From: Prevotella sp. | GTDB taxonomy: Bacteria > Bacteroidota > Bacteroidia > Bacteroidales > Bacteroidaceae | Reading direction: 5' to 3' | DNA length: 52,807 nt | NCBI GenBank assembly: GCA_017557185.1 | Contig: JAFZAP010000099.1 | Coordinates: 1 to 52,807 of the forward strand | Shown: one piece after another, positions 16,318 to 25,840 of the stretch | Position numbering within the stretch: position 1 is the stretch's first letter | Layout of the letters: each line of letters begins with the position of its first letter | Notes under the pieces: generated by a model | Database searches by the model: none | What the model was told of the DNA's origin: nothing | The model's input: only the letters and a program-made list of their open reading frames with translations | Made by a program: the position numbers and the translations under genes

Positions 16318-18351
16318 TTATTCCTCGGTTGGCAACTTGATGCCCAGCTGCTTGGCGCGTTCGGCGTTCTTGCTGCGAATGGTCTTTTGCTTGTCGGCTT
16401 TCTGCTTCACAAGTTTGCCGGGCTTCTGCTGATAAAGCGGCAGGGAGGTGGGATTCCAAGTCTCGGTGATATCCCACTTGGCCTTGCACTCGATCTCCTC
16501 GGGATAGTAGTAGACTTCCTCGGGCTGCAGATCGGCATCATAGTCGCCCGTGTCCCAGACGCCATTGCCGTTGTGGTCGACGAACATGCGCAAGAAGTAT
16601 TTGCCGGGATTCACGTAGAAGAACTCGGCATTGCCGTTATCGGTGGCGGCCTGTTTCACAACGGCATCGCTGCCGTTGAGCAACTCCGCTACGACATGCT
16701 GTCCCTTCATGCCGGTGAGCGTGACAAAGAGCGTGCCGTAGGCATCGTAGCCCTTCACCTTGAAACCTTGCTTATACACTTTGTTGACGGCGCCATAGAG
16801 GTCGCTGATGGCGGCGCTGTCGACTTCGAGGCTGTACTCCTGATTGGGCCGCCACTCGCCGCGCAGTCGCATCGTCAGGCTGTTGACGGGCGACAGCTCA
16901 TAGCGTGCCTGATACCACGTGGTGTCGACCTTCGTGTATAGATGTATCATCGAGGTATCGACCTTCTGGAAGGGGAAGGTGCTCTTCAGCGTGATGTTCT
17001 TGTCGGGGTCGAGTTGTGCAGGCACCTCGAAGGTGAGCTTCATCGGCTCGATGGGCATGATGCTATCGTAGGGCTCGCCGCGCTTCTTGCGCTTGTCCTG
17101 TTGTTTCTTCCAGTCGTCGTAGGCCTTTTGCTGTTGCTTCTGACGCTTGGCATAGGGCACCTTCGACACCATCGACAGCGTGTCGGTATAGCTCACCAGC
17201 TGGCCGAGGGTGTCGGTGATGTAGTATTGTGCCTCGACGAGCAGCGTGTCTTGGTTGATGAGTGTGGTGTCGCGAAGCCAGTAGGTGATGGTGTCGGCAT
17301 TCAACGCCGTCTGGTCGCCGCTCTTCGACGATGAGGTCTTGCCGGGGGCTGCGTGTTCGTTCCAAGCGCGGTCGATGAGGAAGGCACCGTCGGAGTTGAA
17401 GTTCAAGCCTCGCAGCACGGGCACCTCGTCGTGTCCGTAGGTGAAGTAGAACGCCAGCCGGTCGGGGTCTTTGCGCTCGGTCTTGATGAGCATGCGGTCG
17501 GTCTGCCTCTCGGTGAAGGCGCGCAACACGATGTCGTCGGGCATGTAGTGAATGTAGGGAATGGGCACGATGCGCTCGATGTGGAGGGTATCCTGCCAGA
17601 TGGTGTCGTAGCGGGTGTCGGGTTTCGACGACGGCGTGAAGACATCGCGCGAGAAACCGATCTTCTCACTCTTCTGCGAGAATGTGTAGTCGCCGTCGGC
17701 ATCCTGCAGGGCGAAGGCGCGATAGCTGCCAGGAGCGATGCCCTTGATGACGAAATAACCGCGGCTGTCGGTGCGCGAGATGCGCAGCAATGCCTGTGTG
17801 CGGAAGATGGAGTCGGGGGTGTCGGCAGGGTATAGACCCACCTGTATGCCTTTAATGGGTTCGAGGTTCTCAGCATCGAGCACGTAGCCGCTTACCTCCA
17901 TCGTGTCGATTTCGCTGCCTGTCGAGAAGCTATAGGTGTAGTTGCCCAGCGGATTGCCTTCGTTGTTGTCGGTGATGGCGTCCGAGAAGTCGATGGTGTA
18001 GGTGATGTTGGGCTTCAGCGAGTCCTTCAGCTCCACCTCGATGCGCTTGCCGGCAGCCTTTATCTCAGGCATTTCCAGTTGTGGCGGCGACACGATGACC
18101 TTCTCGGTGGGGTTGTCGATTTTGATGAATTCGTCGAAGAGAATGCGCACCTTCTGCGATGTGACGTTCGTGGCGCGGTCGGCAGGCGTGGCTCCGATGA
18201 CACGAGGCGGTGTCTCGTCGTACCACCCGCCGTCGGGGTTTCCCATGCGGGCACAAGAAGTGAAGAATGAAAAGCAAAAGGCGAAAAGTGACAATGTCGA
18301 CATTGCCACCTTCCACGGTTTCCGGGTTCTATTTGTTGCTTCTGTTTTCAT
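16318..18351 (-). CDS. Ig-like-domain outer-envelope lipoprotein
   Basis: The 677-residue protein has a lipoprotein signal ending FFTSCARMG. An SbsA-type Ig-like domain follows at once (TPPRVIGATPADRATNVTSQ), then ITYTIDFSDAITDNNEGN, a carboxypeptidase-regulatory-like repeat (VSGYVLDAENLEPIKGIQV, GYFVIKGIAPGSYRAFAL), a Lys/Gln-rich charged stretch near residues 400-440, and a C-terminal Lys-rich tail. This architecture is widespread in Bacteroidota as an uncharacterised conserved lipoprotein. A later Met (MSTLSLF, residue 17) would give a more typical signal peptide. The gene lies 54 bp downstream of the GH3-type gene and probably shares its transcript. Confidence 0.8.
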   Translation of the reverse strand: MKTEATNRTRKPWKVAMSTLSLFAFCFSFFTSCARMGNPDGGWYDETPPRVIGATPADRATNVTSQKVRILFDEFIKIDNPTEKVIVSPPQLEMPEIKAAGKRIEVELKDSLKPNITYTIDFSDAITDNNEGNPLGNYTYSFSTGSEIDTMEVSGYVLDAENLEPIKGIQVGLYPADTPDSIFRTQALLRISRTDSRGYFVIKGIAPGSYRAFALQDADGDYTFSQKSEKIGFSRDVFTPSSKPDTRYDTIWQDTLHIERIVPIPYIHYMPDDIVLRAFTERQTDRMLIKTERKDPDRLAFYFTYGHDEVPVLRGLNFNSDGAFLIDRAWNEHAAPGKTSSSKSGDQTALNADTITYWLRDTTLINQDTLLVEAQYYITDTLGQLVSYTDTLSMVSKVPYAKRQKQQQKAYDDWKKQQDKRKKRGEPYDSIMPIEPMKLTFEVPAQLDPDKNITLKSTFPFQKVDTSMIHLYTKVDTTWYQARYELSPVNSLTMRLRGEWRPNQEYSLEVDSAAISDLYGAVNKVYKQGFKVKGYDAYGTLFVTLTGMKGQHVVAELLNGSDAVVKQAATDNGNAEFFYVNPGKYFLRMFVDHNGNGVWDTGDYDADLQPEEVYYYPEEIECKAKWDITETWNPTSLPLYQQKPGKLVKQKADKQKTIRSKNAERAKQLGIKLPTEE

Positions 18352-18405
18352 TCTTCAAAGATGGGGTTGCGAATCGCAACAGACGGGACGGCGTTGATGC
18401 AAGCA

Positions 18406-19923
18406 TCACTCTGCGCTCGGCTGCATAGCGTTCATCTTCAAGAGTTCGTCGATGTGCTTGCGCGAGTTCGAGAGGCGCGGAATCTTGTGCTGGCCACCCA
18501 GCTTGTGGTGGGCTTTCAGCCAGTCGTTGAACAGGTCGGCGCGGGCCTTCACAATCTCCAGCGGCTGCAGCGTCACGCTATGTGAGCGCTTCGCCTCGTA
18601 GTCGCTGTTGAGTTCCTGCAGGTGGTCGTCGAGCAGGCGCGCAAACTCATCCAGATCCTTTGGCTCGCGAGCAAACTCAATGAGCCACTGGTGGCGACAG
18701 TGGGCGTGTTCGTCCATGAACACCGGAGCTGCCGTGTATTCGCGCACTTCCGCCCCCGTCTTCTCGCAGGCATAGGCCAGTCCGCGCTCGGCGTTGTCCA
18801 TGATCAGCTCTTCGCCAAACGCGTTGATAAAGTACTTCGTGCGACCAGTAATGATGAACTTATAGGGATTCTTCTGCGTGAACATCACGGTGTCGCCGAT
18901 CATATAGCGCCACAAGCCGCACGACGTGGTGATCATCATCGCATAGTTCTTGTTCGTCTCTACGCCCCAGAGGGGAACGACTTCGGGGGTGGGGGAGTCG
19001 AGCGGAATAAACTCGTAGAACACATCGTAGTCGAGCATGAGCATCATCGACGTGTCGGCAAAGTCGTTCTGCAGTCCGAAGAAACCCTCGCTGGCGTTGT
19101 AGGTCTCCATATAGCGCATCTGCGGCGAGCGGATGATCTGCTCATACTGGTGGCGATAGGGCGTGAAGGCAATGCCGCCGTGGAAAAACACCTCGAGGTT
19201 TGGCCAAACCTCGTCGAGGGTGTTCGCACCCGACAGCTCCAGCACGCGAACCAGCACACTCATCATCCACGATGGAACGCCACTCAGGTTCGTAACGTTT
19301 TGGTGAATTGTCTCGCGGGCAATCTGCTCACGCTTCGCCTCGAAGTCGCTCATCAGTGCAGTTTTCTTCTTAGGAACGCGCAGCAGACCGGCAACGGGGT
19401 TTATGTTCTCAATCAGAATCGCACTGAGGTCGCCCACCAACGAGTGTGCAACATTGTAGTTCGGCTGATGACTGCCACCCAATATGAGGCTCTTGCCATC
19501 GAACATGCGGCTCTTCGGGTTGTTCTGTAGATAGTACGCCATCGCATCGATGCTGCCACGATAGTGGATGCGCTTCAGGCCCTCGCGGGTTACGGGGATG
19601 AACTTCGACTTGTCGTTGGTGGTGCCACTCGACTTCGCATACCACGTCACCAGCTCCGGCCACAGCACGTTCTTCTCGCCGTGACGCATACGGTCGATCC
19701 ACGGAGCCAACTCCTCGTAGGTGGCCTGCGGAATGAGTTTTGCAAAGTCGTCGTAAGAGTGTACACGCGAGAAGTCGTACTTTCGCCCGTACTCGGTATT
19801 TGCGCCCTGTGCCAACAATCTATCGAGCACCTGCCGTTGCAGTTGCTCACCGTCGGTGAAATGGCGCTCCAGTTCTCTCTGTCGGGACAGCAGAAACCTG
19901 CCCACAATACTTGTCAGATTCAT
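18406..19923 (-). CDS. GH3 auxin-responsive-promoter family adenylating protein
   Basis: The 505-residue protein matches the bacterial branch of the GH3 family (ANL-type adenylate-forming fold). Visible are TWYAKSSGTTNDKSKFIPVT (P-loop-like phosphate-binding motif), YNASEGFFGLQ (acyl/adenylate site) and CGLWRYMIGDTVMF. Plant GH3 enzymes conjugate amino acids to acids through acyl-adenylates. Bacterial substrates are unknown, so no gene symbol is given. Length is normal. The start is well supported, because the promoter -7 box lies 9 bp upstream. Confidence 0.85.
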   Translation of the reverse strand: MNLTSIVGRFLLSRQRELERHFTDGEQLQRQVLDRLLAQGANTEYGRKYDFSRVHSYDDFAKLIPQATYEELAPWIDRMRHGEKNVLWPELVTWYAKSSGTTNDKSKFIPVTREGLKRIHYRGSIDAMAYYLQNNPKSRMFDGKSLILGGSHQPNYNVAHSLVGDLSAILIENINPVAGLLRVPKKKTALMSDFEAKREQIARETIHQNVTNLSGVPSWMMSVLVRVLELSGANTLDEVWPNLEVFFHGGIAFTPYRHQYEQIIRSPQMRYMETYNASEGFFGLQNDFADTSMMLMLDYDVFYEFIPLDSPTPEVVPLWGVETNKNYAMMITTSCGLWRYMIGDTVMFTQKNPYKFIITGRTKYFINAFGEELIMDNAERGLAYACEKTGAEVREYTAAPVFMDEHAHCRHQWLIEFAREPKDLDEFARLLDDHLQELNSDYEAKRSHSVTLQPLEIVKARADLFNDWLKAHHKLGGQHKIPRLSNSRKHIDELLKMNAMQPSAE

Positions 19924-19931
19924 ATTGGGTG

Positions 19932-19961
19932 CAAAGGTACGATTAAGTGAGCGAAAAACAA
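19932..19961 (-). promoter_or_regulatory. Bacteroidota-type promoter, GH3-type gene
   Basis: On the reverse strand TACCTTTG (19939-19932) is preceded by TTG (19961-19959), with 22 bp between element starts. The ATG follows after nine bases, giving a nearly leaderless transcript. Confidence 0.8.
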
Positions 19962-19982
19962 AATAAAAGTCATTTTATTTTT

Positions 19983-20016
19983 ATACTCCCCGCCCACAAA
20001 AGCGGACGGGGAGTAT
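19983..20016 (-). terminator. Strong inverted repeat after metG
   Basis: Perfect 10-bp arms ATACTCCCCG/CGGGGAGTAT enclose a 14-nt loop just past the metG stop. On the reverse strand the stem is followed by an A-rich rather than T-rich tract, so it is not a canonical intrinsic terminator. It may still end or stabilise the metG transcript. Confidence 0.5.
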
Positions 20017-20020
20017 GGAC

Positions 20021-22084
20021 TTATCCTACTTGAGAGCCAGGCTTTACCCCGCGCAGCAGGGAGGTCACCGCCAGCGAACCATCATGGTCGACAGCCGAGA
20101 GAATCATACCCTGACTCTCGATGCCCATGATCTTGCGTGGTGCGAAGTTCGCGATGTAGAGCACGTTCTTGCCAACGAGTTGCTCGGGCTCCCACCATTC
20201 GGCGATACCGGAGAGGATGGTTCGTGGCTGGCCGCTGCCGTCATCAATAGAGAACTGCAGCAGCTTCTTCGACTTCTTCACCTTCTCGCAGGAGAGAACA
20301 TGGCCTACGCGGATATCGAGTTTCTCGAAGTCCTCGAAGGATACTTCGGGCTTCACGGGCTCGGCTTTGTATTGTGCGGCCTCGTTCTCCTTGCGGATAC
20401 GCTCCAGACGGTCGAGCTGTGCCTGGATGGCTTCGTCGTCGATTTTCTCGAACAGTAACGAGGGCTCTGCCAGCTGGTGGCCAGGCTTCAGGATATCGGT
20501 CTGTCCGAGCTGGTTCCAGTCGAACGACTCGATGTTGAGCATCTGGCGGAGCTTCTTCGAAGAGAAGGGCAGGAACGGCTCGAAGGCAATGGCGAGGTTC
20601 GCCGTGAGCTGCAGGGAGACGTAGAGAATGGTCTCGCAGCGCTTGGGATCGGTCTTCCAGACCTTCCAGGGCTCACACTCGGTGATGTAGCGGTTGCCGA
20701 TACGGGCAAGGTTCATGGCCTCGAACTGTGCCTCGCGGAACTTGAACTGGTCGAGCAGCGATTCCACCTTCTGCTTCACGTCCTTGAACTCGTCAATAGC
20801 ACGGAGCTCGATGTCGGTGAGCTCACCACAGGCTGGTACGACTCCGTTCCAGTATTTCTTCGTGAGCTGCAGGGCGCGGTTGACGAAGTTGCCGTAGACG
20901 GCGACAAGCTCGTTGTTGTTGCGATCCTGGAAGTCGCGCCACGTGAAGTTGTTGTCCTTCGTCTCGGGAGCGTTGGCCGTGAGCACATAGCGCAGCACGT
21001 CCTGCTTGCCGGGGAAGTCGACGAGATACTCATGCAGCCAGATGGCCCAGTTGCGTGAAGTTGAGATCTTATCGTTCTCAAGGTTCAGGAACTCATTGGC
21101 GGGCACGTTGTCGGGCATGATGTACTGTCCGTGGGCTCGCATCATCACGGGGAAGATGATACAGTGGAACACGATGTTGTCCTTGCCGATGAAGTGGACG
21201 AGGCGCGTGTCGTTGTCCTGCCACCACTGTTGCCAGGTGCCCCAGCGCTCAGGATTGGCGTCGCAGAGTTCCTTGGTGTTCGAGATGTAACCGATAGGCG
21301 CATCGAACCACACGTAGAGAACCTTTCCTTCGGCACCCTCCACAGGCACGGGGATTCCCCAATCGAGGTCGCGGGTCATCGCACGCGGCTGCAGATCCAT
21401 GTCGAGCCACGACTTGCACTGACCATAGACGTTGGAACGCCACTCCTGGTGTTCGTTCAGAATCCACTGCTTCAGCCACTCCTGATACTCGTTCAGGGGC
21501 AGGTACCAGTTCTTCGTGTCCTTCAGCACGGGTGTAGAACCGCTGATGGTTGACTTCGGGTTGATGAGCTCGGTGGGCGAAAGGTCGCGGCCACACTTCT
21601 CGCATTGGTCGCCGTAGGCACCCTCGGCGTGGCAGTGGGGGCACTCGCCGACGATATAGCGGTCGGCCAGGAACTGGCGGGCTTCTTCATCGTAGAGCTG
21701 CGTGGTGGTCTTCTCGACCAGTTTGCCTTCGTCGTAGAGTTTACGGAAGAAGTCGGCAGCAAATATGTGGTGTATGTCGCTGGTGGTGCGGCTGTAGACG
21801 TCGAAGGAAATTCCGAAGTCCTCGAAGGAGCGCTTGATGAGCTCGTGATAGCGATCGACAACATCTTGCGGTGTGATGCCTTCCTTGCGGGCACGGATGG
21901 TGATGGGCACGCCGTGCTCGTCGCTGCCGCCGATGAAAACCACGTCCTGCTTCTTGAGTCGCAGGTAGCGCACATAGATGTCGGCAGGCACATAGACGCC
22001 AGCCAGGTGTCCGATATGCACACCGCCGTTAGCATAGGGCAATGCGGCGGTGACGGTCGTCCGTTTGTAGTTTTTCTTTTCCAT
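20021..22084 (-). CDS. metG: Methionyl-tRNA synthetase
   Basis: This 687-residue class I synthetase charges tRNA-Met in the cytoplasm. It shows the HIGH-type motif [14 protein letters not shown], a CPHC...CEKC zinc knuckle near residue 145, the KMSKS variant KISTSRNW near 340, and a C-terminal EMAP/tRNA-binding domain ([20 protein letters not shown] to the end) that usually dimerises the enzyme. ATG 22084 is chosen because a TTG 12 bp upstream is unlikely. An inverted repeat lies beyond the stop, so it is probably monocistronic. Confidence 0.95.
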   Translation of the reverse strand: MEKKNYKRTTVTAALPYANGGVHIGHLAGVYVPADIYVRYLRLKKQDVVFIGGSDEHGVPITIRARKEGITPQDVVDRYHELIKRSFEDFGISFDVYSRTTSDIHHIFAADFFRKLYDEGKLVEKTTTQLYDEEARQFLADRYIVGECPHCHAEGAYGDQCEKCGRDLSPTELINPKSTISGSTPVLKDTKNWYLPLNEYQEWLKQWILNEHQEWRSNVYGQCKSWLDMDLQPRAMTRDLDWGIPVPVEGAEGKVLYVWFDAPIGYISNTKELCDANPERWGTWQQWWQDNDTRLVHFIGKDNIVFHCIIFPVMMRAHGQYIMPDNVPANEFLNLENDKISTSRNWAIWLHEYLVDFPGKQDVLRYVLTANAPETKDNNFTWRDFQDRNNNELVAVYGNFVNRALQLTKKYWNGVVPACGELTDIELRAIDEFKDVKQKVESLLDQFKFREAQFEAMNLARIGNRYITECEPWKVWKTDPKRCETILYVSLQLTANLAIAFEPFLPFSSKKLRQMLNIESFDWNQLGQTDILKPGHQLAEPSLLFEKIDDEAIQAQLDRLERIRKENEAAQYKAEPVKPEVSFEDFEKLDIRVGHVLSCEKVKKSKKLLQFSIDDGSGQPRTILSGIAEWWEPEQLVGKNVLYIANFAPRKIMGIESQGMILSAVDHDGSLAVTSLLRGVKPGSQVG

Positions 22085-22150
22085 TGTATATGTCAATTCA
22101 ATTATATTCTTCTGTTTGAAACACGCTCGGTGTTATTCTGAATGAGGATG

Positions 22151-22180
22151 CAAAAGTAATAAAAAAAAGGGAACTGTCAA
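22151..22180 (-). promoter_or_regulatory. Bacteroidota-type promoter, metG
   Basis: On the reverse strand TACTTTTG (22158-22151) follows TTG (22180-22178) with the same 22-bp spacing as the other promoters here. The leader to ATG 22084 is about 60 nt. Confidence 0.75.
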
Positions 22181-22201
22181 AATATTCTGTTCACTTTGTG
22201 C

Positions 22202-22238
22202 AAAAAAGGCAGAGCGCACATCGCGTTCTGCCTTTCTG
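22202..22238 (-). terminator. Rho-independent terminator of the amylase genes
   Basis: Reverse-strand stem AAGGCAGA/TCTGCCTT with a CG-rich loop, followed by six T. It lies about 25 bp after the stop of the secreted amylase gene and closes the reverse starch transcript. Confidence 0.9.
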
Positions 22239-22262
22239 GTGTATGAAATAAAGGCTCGGCCT

Positions 22263-24350
22263 CTACTTAATAACAAACTTTCTCCCGCCAACGATATAGA
22301 TGCCTTTGGGAAGTCGGGAGGCGGATGTCCCAATGCTGCCAACCTTACGTCCGCTGAGATCGTAGATAGCATCAGAACTATGAACGGTGGACTTTGAACC
22401 AAGAACAGTTTCGATGCCCGTTGTCACTTGCGCCTGCAAACCTTTCTCGTTGTAATAGCCGCCATTGGTGAAGACGAGGTCGGCAGTCTGGGGAGAACCG
22501 TTGTTGCTGAAGATAATCATCGCGGGCTGTTTGGCAGAGGAATTGTATTGCTTCGTGCCGTCCCAGGTCCACTTCCATACTTTCTTGCCATTGTCGGCGG
22601 TGCCGAGGAACGTGCAGTCGACGCCAGGCCAGTTCTTGCGCTGCGAGTAAGTGAAGTTGTCGGAGGGAGAATCGGTCCAAGCCCAGCAGCAGATGGTGCT
22701 GGTCCACGTCTGCGGAGCCTCGAAGAAGGCGCACACCTCATCATCGGTACGTGTACAGAAGTCGGGTACGGTAACCTCTTCGGGCTTGGTCTCGCTAACC
22801 TCGTAGACGCGCGTCTGAATGGCACTGACAGCAGAGCCAATGAGCAAACCGACCTTCAAAGTGGTGGTCTTCTCGGCAGGAATCGTGACCTGTGTGCCTG
22901 AGGCGCAGCGAGTGCCGTTGCTAGCCGATGGTGTAGTGCCGTTGAGGGTGTAAACGAGCTGTGCCGAACTGTTGTCGCAGACAGCGGTGAGCGTGACGGG
23001 GAACGACTTCTCGTAGTGGCCGGAGGCGCGGTCGACCCATGCGATATTCATGGACGGCTGCAGATAGTAGGCATAATGATAACCGTTGATGACACGCACC
23101 CATTGCCCGTTGGGGGTGTATGTGCTGGATTCAGGACCCAGCACACAGAGCAGTTGGCCATCGGTGCCCGTTGTTCGCACGACATAATAGTTCTTGCTCG
23201 TGGCCATATTGGCGGTGGTGCTCTCGTTGTGGATACCCACAAGATTTCGTACATCAATCATCGCCTTGATGTCCTGCTTGCAGTCAAGCCAATGGGTGAG
23301 GAACACGCATGGTGTGCCGGGCATAGCGAGCATGTAGGCATTGGCAGCGAGGGTGTCCTTCGTGAGTGGATCCTGTGAAGCATTGGAGCGACGTTCGGTG
23401 TCGTGGTTCTCGACGAAAGTAACTGCATAACGACGATAGGCACCACTTTGGGTGTTGTTGCTGATGAGTGGCCAGCTGCCATCGTTCTGCTTGCCAAGGT
23501 TCGACCAGTCACCACGATTGGCGGCATTACGCACCGTGTAGCGGAACTGGAAGTCGAAAGCCGCCGAGGTCTTGCCTGTAGCATCAATCCAGTTGCGAAT
23601 GGTGTTGGTGCCATCCCAGCACTCTCCGACGCTGTAGGTGGGGTTGGCCGACTCGTTGTAGAGCTTGGTGTAGGAGCCGGCATAGCCCTTCACCATGTCG
23701 TAGCGAAAACCGGCATAGCCGAGGTCGTTAAGCAACAGGTCGAGATAGGCTTTCACACAGTTCTGCACGTTATTGCTCTTATGATCGAGGTCGCGCATGC
23801 CGTCCCAGCCTTCGCCGGTGTCGGCATTGCCAAGTTGAACACCGAGGCGGTTGGCCTCGGTCTTTGCCCTTCCGTTGTCATCGTCGGAACAGACATCGGT
23901 GGATGACATTGAATAGGTCACCCCCTTATATGTCTCGCTGGGGAACCCGAACCAGCCGTTGTTGCTCTTGCGGTGGTTGATGACGACGTCGGCAATGGTT
24001 CCGATGCCGTTTGCCTTGAAGGCCTTGATCAGCGACCGCAACTCCTGCTCTGTGCCGAATGATGAACTGTAGTTGGTGAACCAGTAGAGGTCGTCATAAC
24101 CCATGCTAGTGCCGCCACAGTTAGCACTCTGGGGCAGCCAGACGAGTGAGAAATACTCGCCAAGCTCCTTAGCTTGTTTTTCAAGAACAGTCCAGTTCGT
24201 GGCATCAAAGGAGTCCCAGTAGAACGCCTGAAGCATCACGCCCTTATACTGCGAAGGCCAGCCGTCGGCTGCATATGAATTGGAAACGGAAAGCTGAAAA
24301 GTGAAAACAAAAATCAGCGTGAGCAGTTTTCCAAAATATCTTTTTTCCAT
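22263..24350 (-). CDS. Secreted GH13 alpha-amylase with starch-binding module and T9SS-like tail
   Basis: The 695-residue protein has a cleavable signal (SVSNSYAADG), a GH13 barrel to about residue 430, then a chitobiase-like beta domain (VYTLNGTTPSASNGT), and a CBM26-like starch-binding module (AFFEAPQTWTSTICCWAW). The tail IYDLSGRKVGS to PKGIYIVGGRKFVIK resembles a type A T9SS sorting signal. The catalytic triad is seen as GFRYDMVKG (Asp nucleophile), SVGECWDG (Glu acid/base) and FVENHDTER (Asp). It should cut alpha-1,4 bonds of starch outside the cell. It is 7 bp downstream of the lipoprotein amylase and co-transcribed with it. Unlike SusG it is not a lipoprotein. Confidence 0.88.
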   Translation of the reverse strand: MEKRYFGKLLTLIFVFTFQLSVSNSYAADGWPSQYKGVMLQAFYWDSFDATNWTVLEKQAKELGEYFSLVWLPQSANCGGTSMGYDDLYWFTNYSSSFGTEQELRSLIKAFKANGIGTIADVVINHRKSNNGWFGFPSETYKGVTYSMSSTDVCSDDDNGRAKTEANRLGVQLGNADTGEGWDGMRDLDHKSNNVQNCVKAYLDLLLNDLGYAGFRYDMVKGYAGSYTKLYNESANPTYSVGECWDGTNTIRNWIDATGKTSAAFDFQFRYTVRNAANRGDWSNLGKQNDGSWPLISNNTQSGAYRRYAVTFVENHDTERRSNASQDPLTKDTLAANAYMLAMPGTPCVFLTHWLDCKQDIKAMIDVRNLVGIHNESTTANMATSKNYYVVRTTGTDGQLLCVLGPESSTYTPNGQWVRVINGYHYAYYLQPSMNIAWVDRASGHYEKSFPVTLTAVCDNSSAQLVYTLNGTTPSASNGTRCASGTQVTIPAEKTTTLKVGLLIGSAVSAIQTRVYEVSETKPEEVTVPDFCTRTDDEVCAFFEAPQTWTSTICCWAWTDSPSDNFTYSQRKNWPGVDCTFLGTADNGKKVWKWTWDGTKQYNSSAKQPAMIIFSNNGSPQTADLVFTNGGYYNEKGLQAQVTTGIETVLGSKSTVHSSDAIYDLSGRKVGSIGTSASRLPKGIYIVGGRKFVIK

Positions 24351-24357
24351 AATCTTA

Positions 24358-25698
24358 TTATTTCAGGATGAAATAGCCGAAAGGTGGCATAGGCACGGAG
24401 TCGCGCAGTGCAGCGATGAAATTCGTGCGCTGGTCGACAGCCTCCTTGTTGAGCCACGGCTGTGGGGTTGGAATGGTGATAGCCGAATCGCGCAGGTTGA
24501 CTAGCACGAGCATATGATCAGCATCTTTGACACGTTCGAAAGCCAGCACGTCTTTGTTCGGATAAGGCAAAATGGCTCCCTCACGGACAACGGGGTTTTG
24601 GTTGTAGATACGGATGAGCTGCTTGTATTCGTTGTAGGTCTGCGGATTGGCAGTCCAGTCAACAGGCACATAATGGAAGAAGTTGATGGGTTCAGGATAA
24701 CCCACTTCCTGTGAACCATAGATGAGGGCTCCGCCATGCAGGAACACCGAGGCCACATAGGCAGCCATAGAACCGCGCAGGGACGTGAATTCCACGGGAG
24801 GCGTCTTCTCGGTAGAATGATCGTGGTTGGTGGTGAAGCGCAGCTTAACCTTGCCTTCCGGGAGACTATCGTATTCGGCTTTGTCGGCATCGAAGAGCGA
24901 TGAGGCGGGATCTCCCTCGGTGAAGACTTTTACAAGTTGATCCTTGAAGTCCCAGCCGTAGTTCATATCGAAGCCAGCGGTGAAGTTGTCGGGGCGCTTT
25001 CCCTCGGCAAGCATTAGGATCTGGCGGTTGCCGGCGGCAGCACGGAGGGTGTCGATGGCCTCTTTCCAGAAGTCGGCAGGCACACCATCGGCTACGTCGC
25101 AGCGGAAGCCGTCGATGCCCACGTCAACTATCCAATACTTCATGGCATCGATCATGGCGGCACGCATGTCCTTGTTGTCGTAGTTCAAATCGGCTACATC
25201 GTACCAATCCCAAGGCCGCGGATGGATGATGGTGTCGGCCTTCTCGTCGTGGGTGTACCAATCTGGATGTTCCTTCACCCAAGGATGGTCCCAAGCCGTA
25301 TGGTTGGCAACCCAGTCGAGGATGATGGCCATGCCGTGCTCGTGGCAGACGCGGGCGAGATGCTTGAAGTCATCCAGAGTTCCGAACTCGGGGGCGATAG
25401 CCTTGTAGTCTTGGATGCAATAAGGAGAATTCTTTCCCTTCTCGATGCCAATAGGATAGATAGGCATCACCCACATCACGTTGACACCCAAAGCAGCAAT
25501 GCTGTCGATACGGTCGGCAACGGCAAGCAGCGATTTCTCGGGTGCGAACACACGGGGATTCACCTGATACATGGCAACATCCTTGACAGCAGGCATCTGC
25601 TTCAAAGGCGCCACGGGACCTTCTGGCTCATGGGGTTTCGGCTGACATGCGGCAAAGAGGACAGTGATTGCGAATAAGAGGTAGATAGCTTTTTTCAT
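24358..25698 (-). CDS. GH13 alpha-amylase lipoprotein
   Basis: The 446-residue protein has lipoprotein signal LFAITVLFAACQPKPHEPEG. The GH13 barrel contains VNVMWVMPIYPIG, ILDWVANHTAWDHPW, GFRCDVADGVPADFW (Asp nucleophile), ILMLAEGKRPD (Glu) and FTTNHDHST (Asp). It lacks the acidic run after the lipid Cys seen in the SusE/F-like proteins, so a periplasm-facing position is suspected (inference). It probably cuts maltodextrins. The gene is downstream of susF beyond a hairpin terminator, with no obvious promoter of its own; read-through from the sus genes is likely. Confidence 0.85.
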   Translation of the reverse strand: MKKAIYLLFAITVLFAACQPKPHEPEGPVAPLKQMPAVKDVAMYQVNPRVFAPEKSLLAVADRIDSIAALGVNVMWVMPIYPIGIEKGKNSPYCIQDYKAIAPEFGTLDDFKHLARVCHEHGMAIILDWVANHTAWDHPWVKEHPDWYTHDEKADTIIHPRPWDWYDVADLNYDNKDMRAAMIDAMKYWIVDVGIDGFRCDVADGVPADFWKEAIDTLRAAAGNRQILMLAEGKRPDNFTAGFDMNYGWDFKDQLVKVFTEGDPASSLFDADKAEYDSLPEGKVKLRFTTNHDHSTEKTPPVEFTSLRGSMAAYVASVFLHGGALIYGSQEVGYPEPINFFHYVPVDWTANPQTYNEYKQLIRIYNQNPVVREGAILPYPNKDVLAFERVKDADHMLVLVNLRDSAITIPTPQPWLNKEAVDQRTNFIAALRDSVPMPPFGYFILK

Positions 25699-25768
25699 TT
25701 TCTTGATGCGATACGTTTTTTCTAGATTCTCTAGCTGGTCTAGGTATCTAGACAGTCTAATCGTTCAA

Positions 25769-25833
25769 ATAAAAAGGCGGAGGGAACATGTGTGTCCTCT
25801 CCGCCCGATTTCATTTATAGGCTCGCGCGAGCC
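25769..25833 (-). terminator. Two hairpins between susF-like gene and amylases
   Basis: Reading the reverse strand after the susF-like stop: first the perfect palindrome GGCTCGCGCGAGCC (25833-25820), then the stem GGCGGAGAGGA / TCCCTCCGCC (25805-25776) followed by TTTTTATTT. This is a credible intrinsic terminator inside the sus transcript. A CTAG-rich stretch (25727-25760) follows it; no promoter for the downstream amylases is seen. Confidence 0.8.
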
Positions 25834-25840
25834 CGGATCA

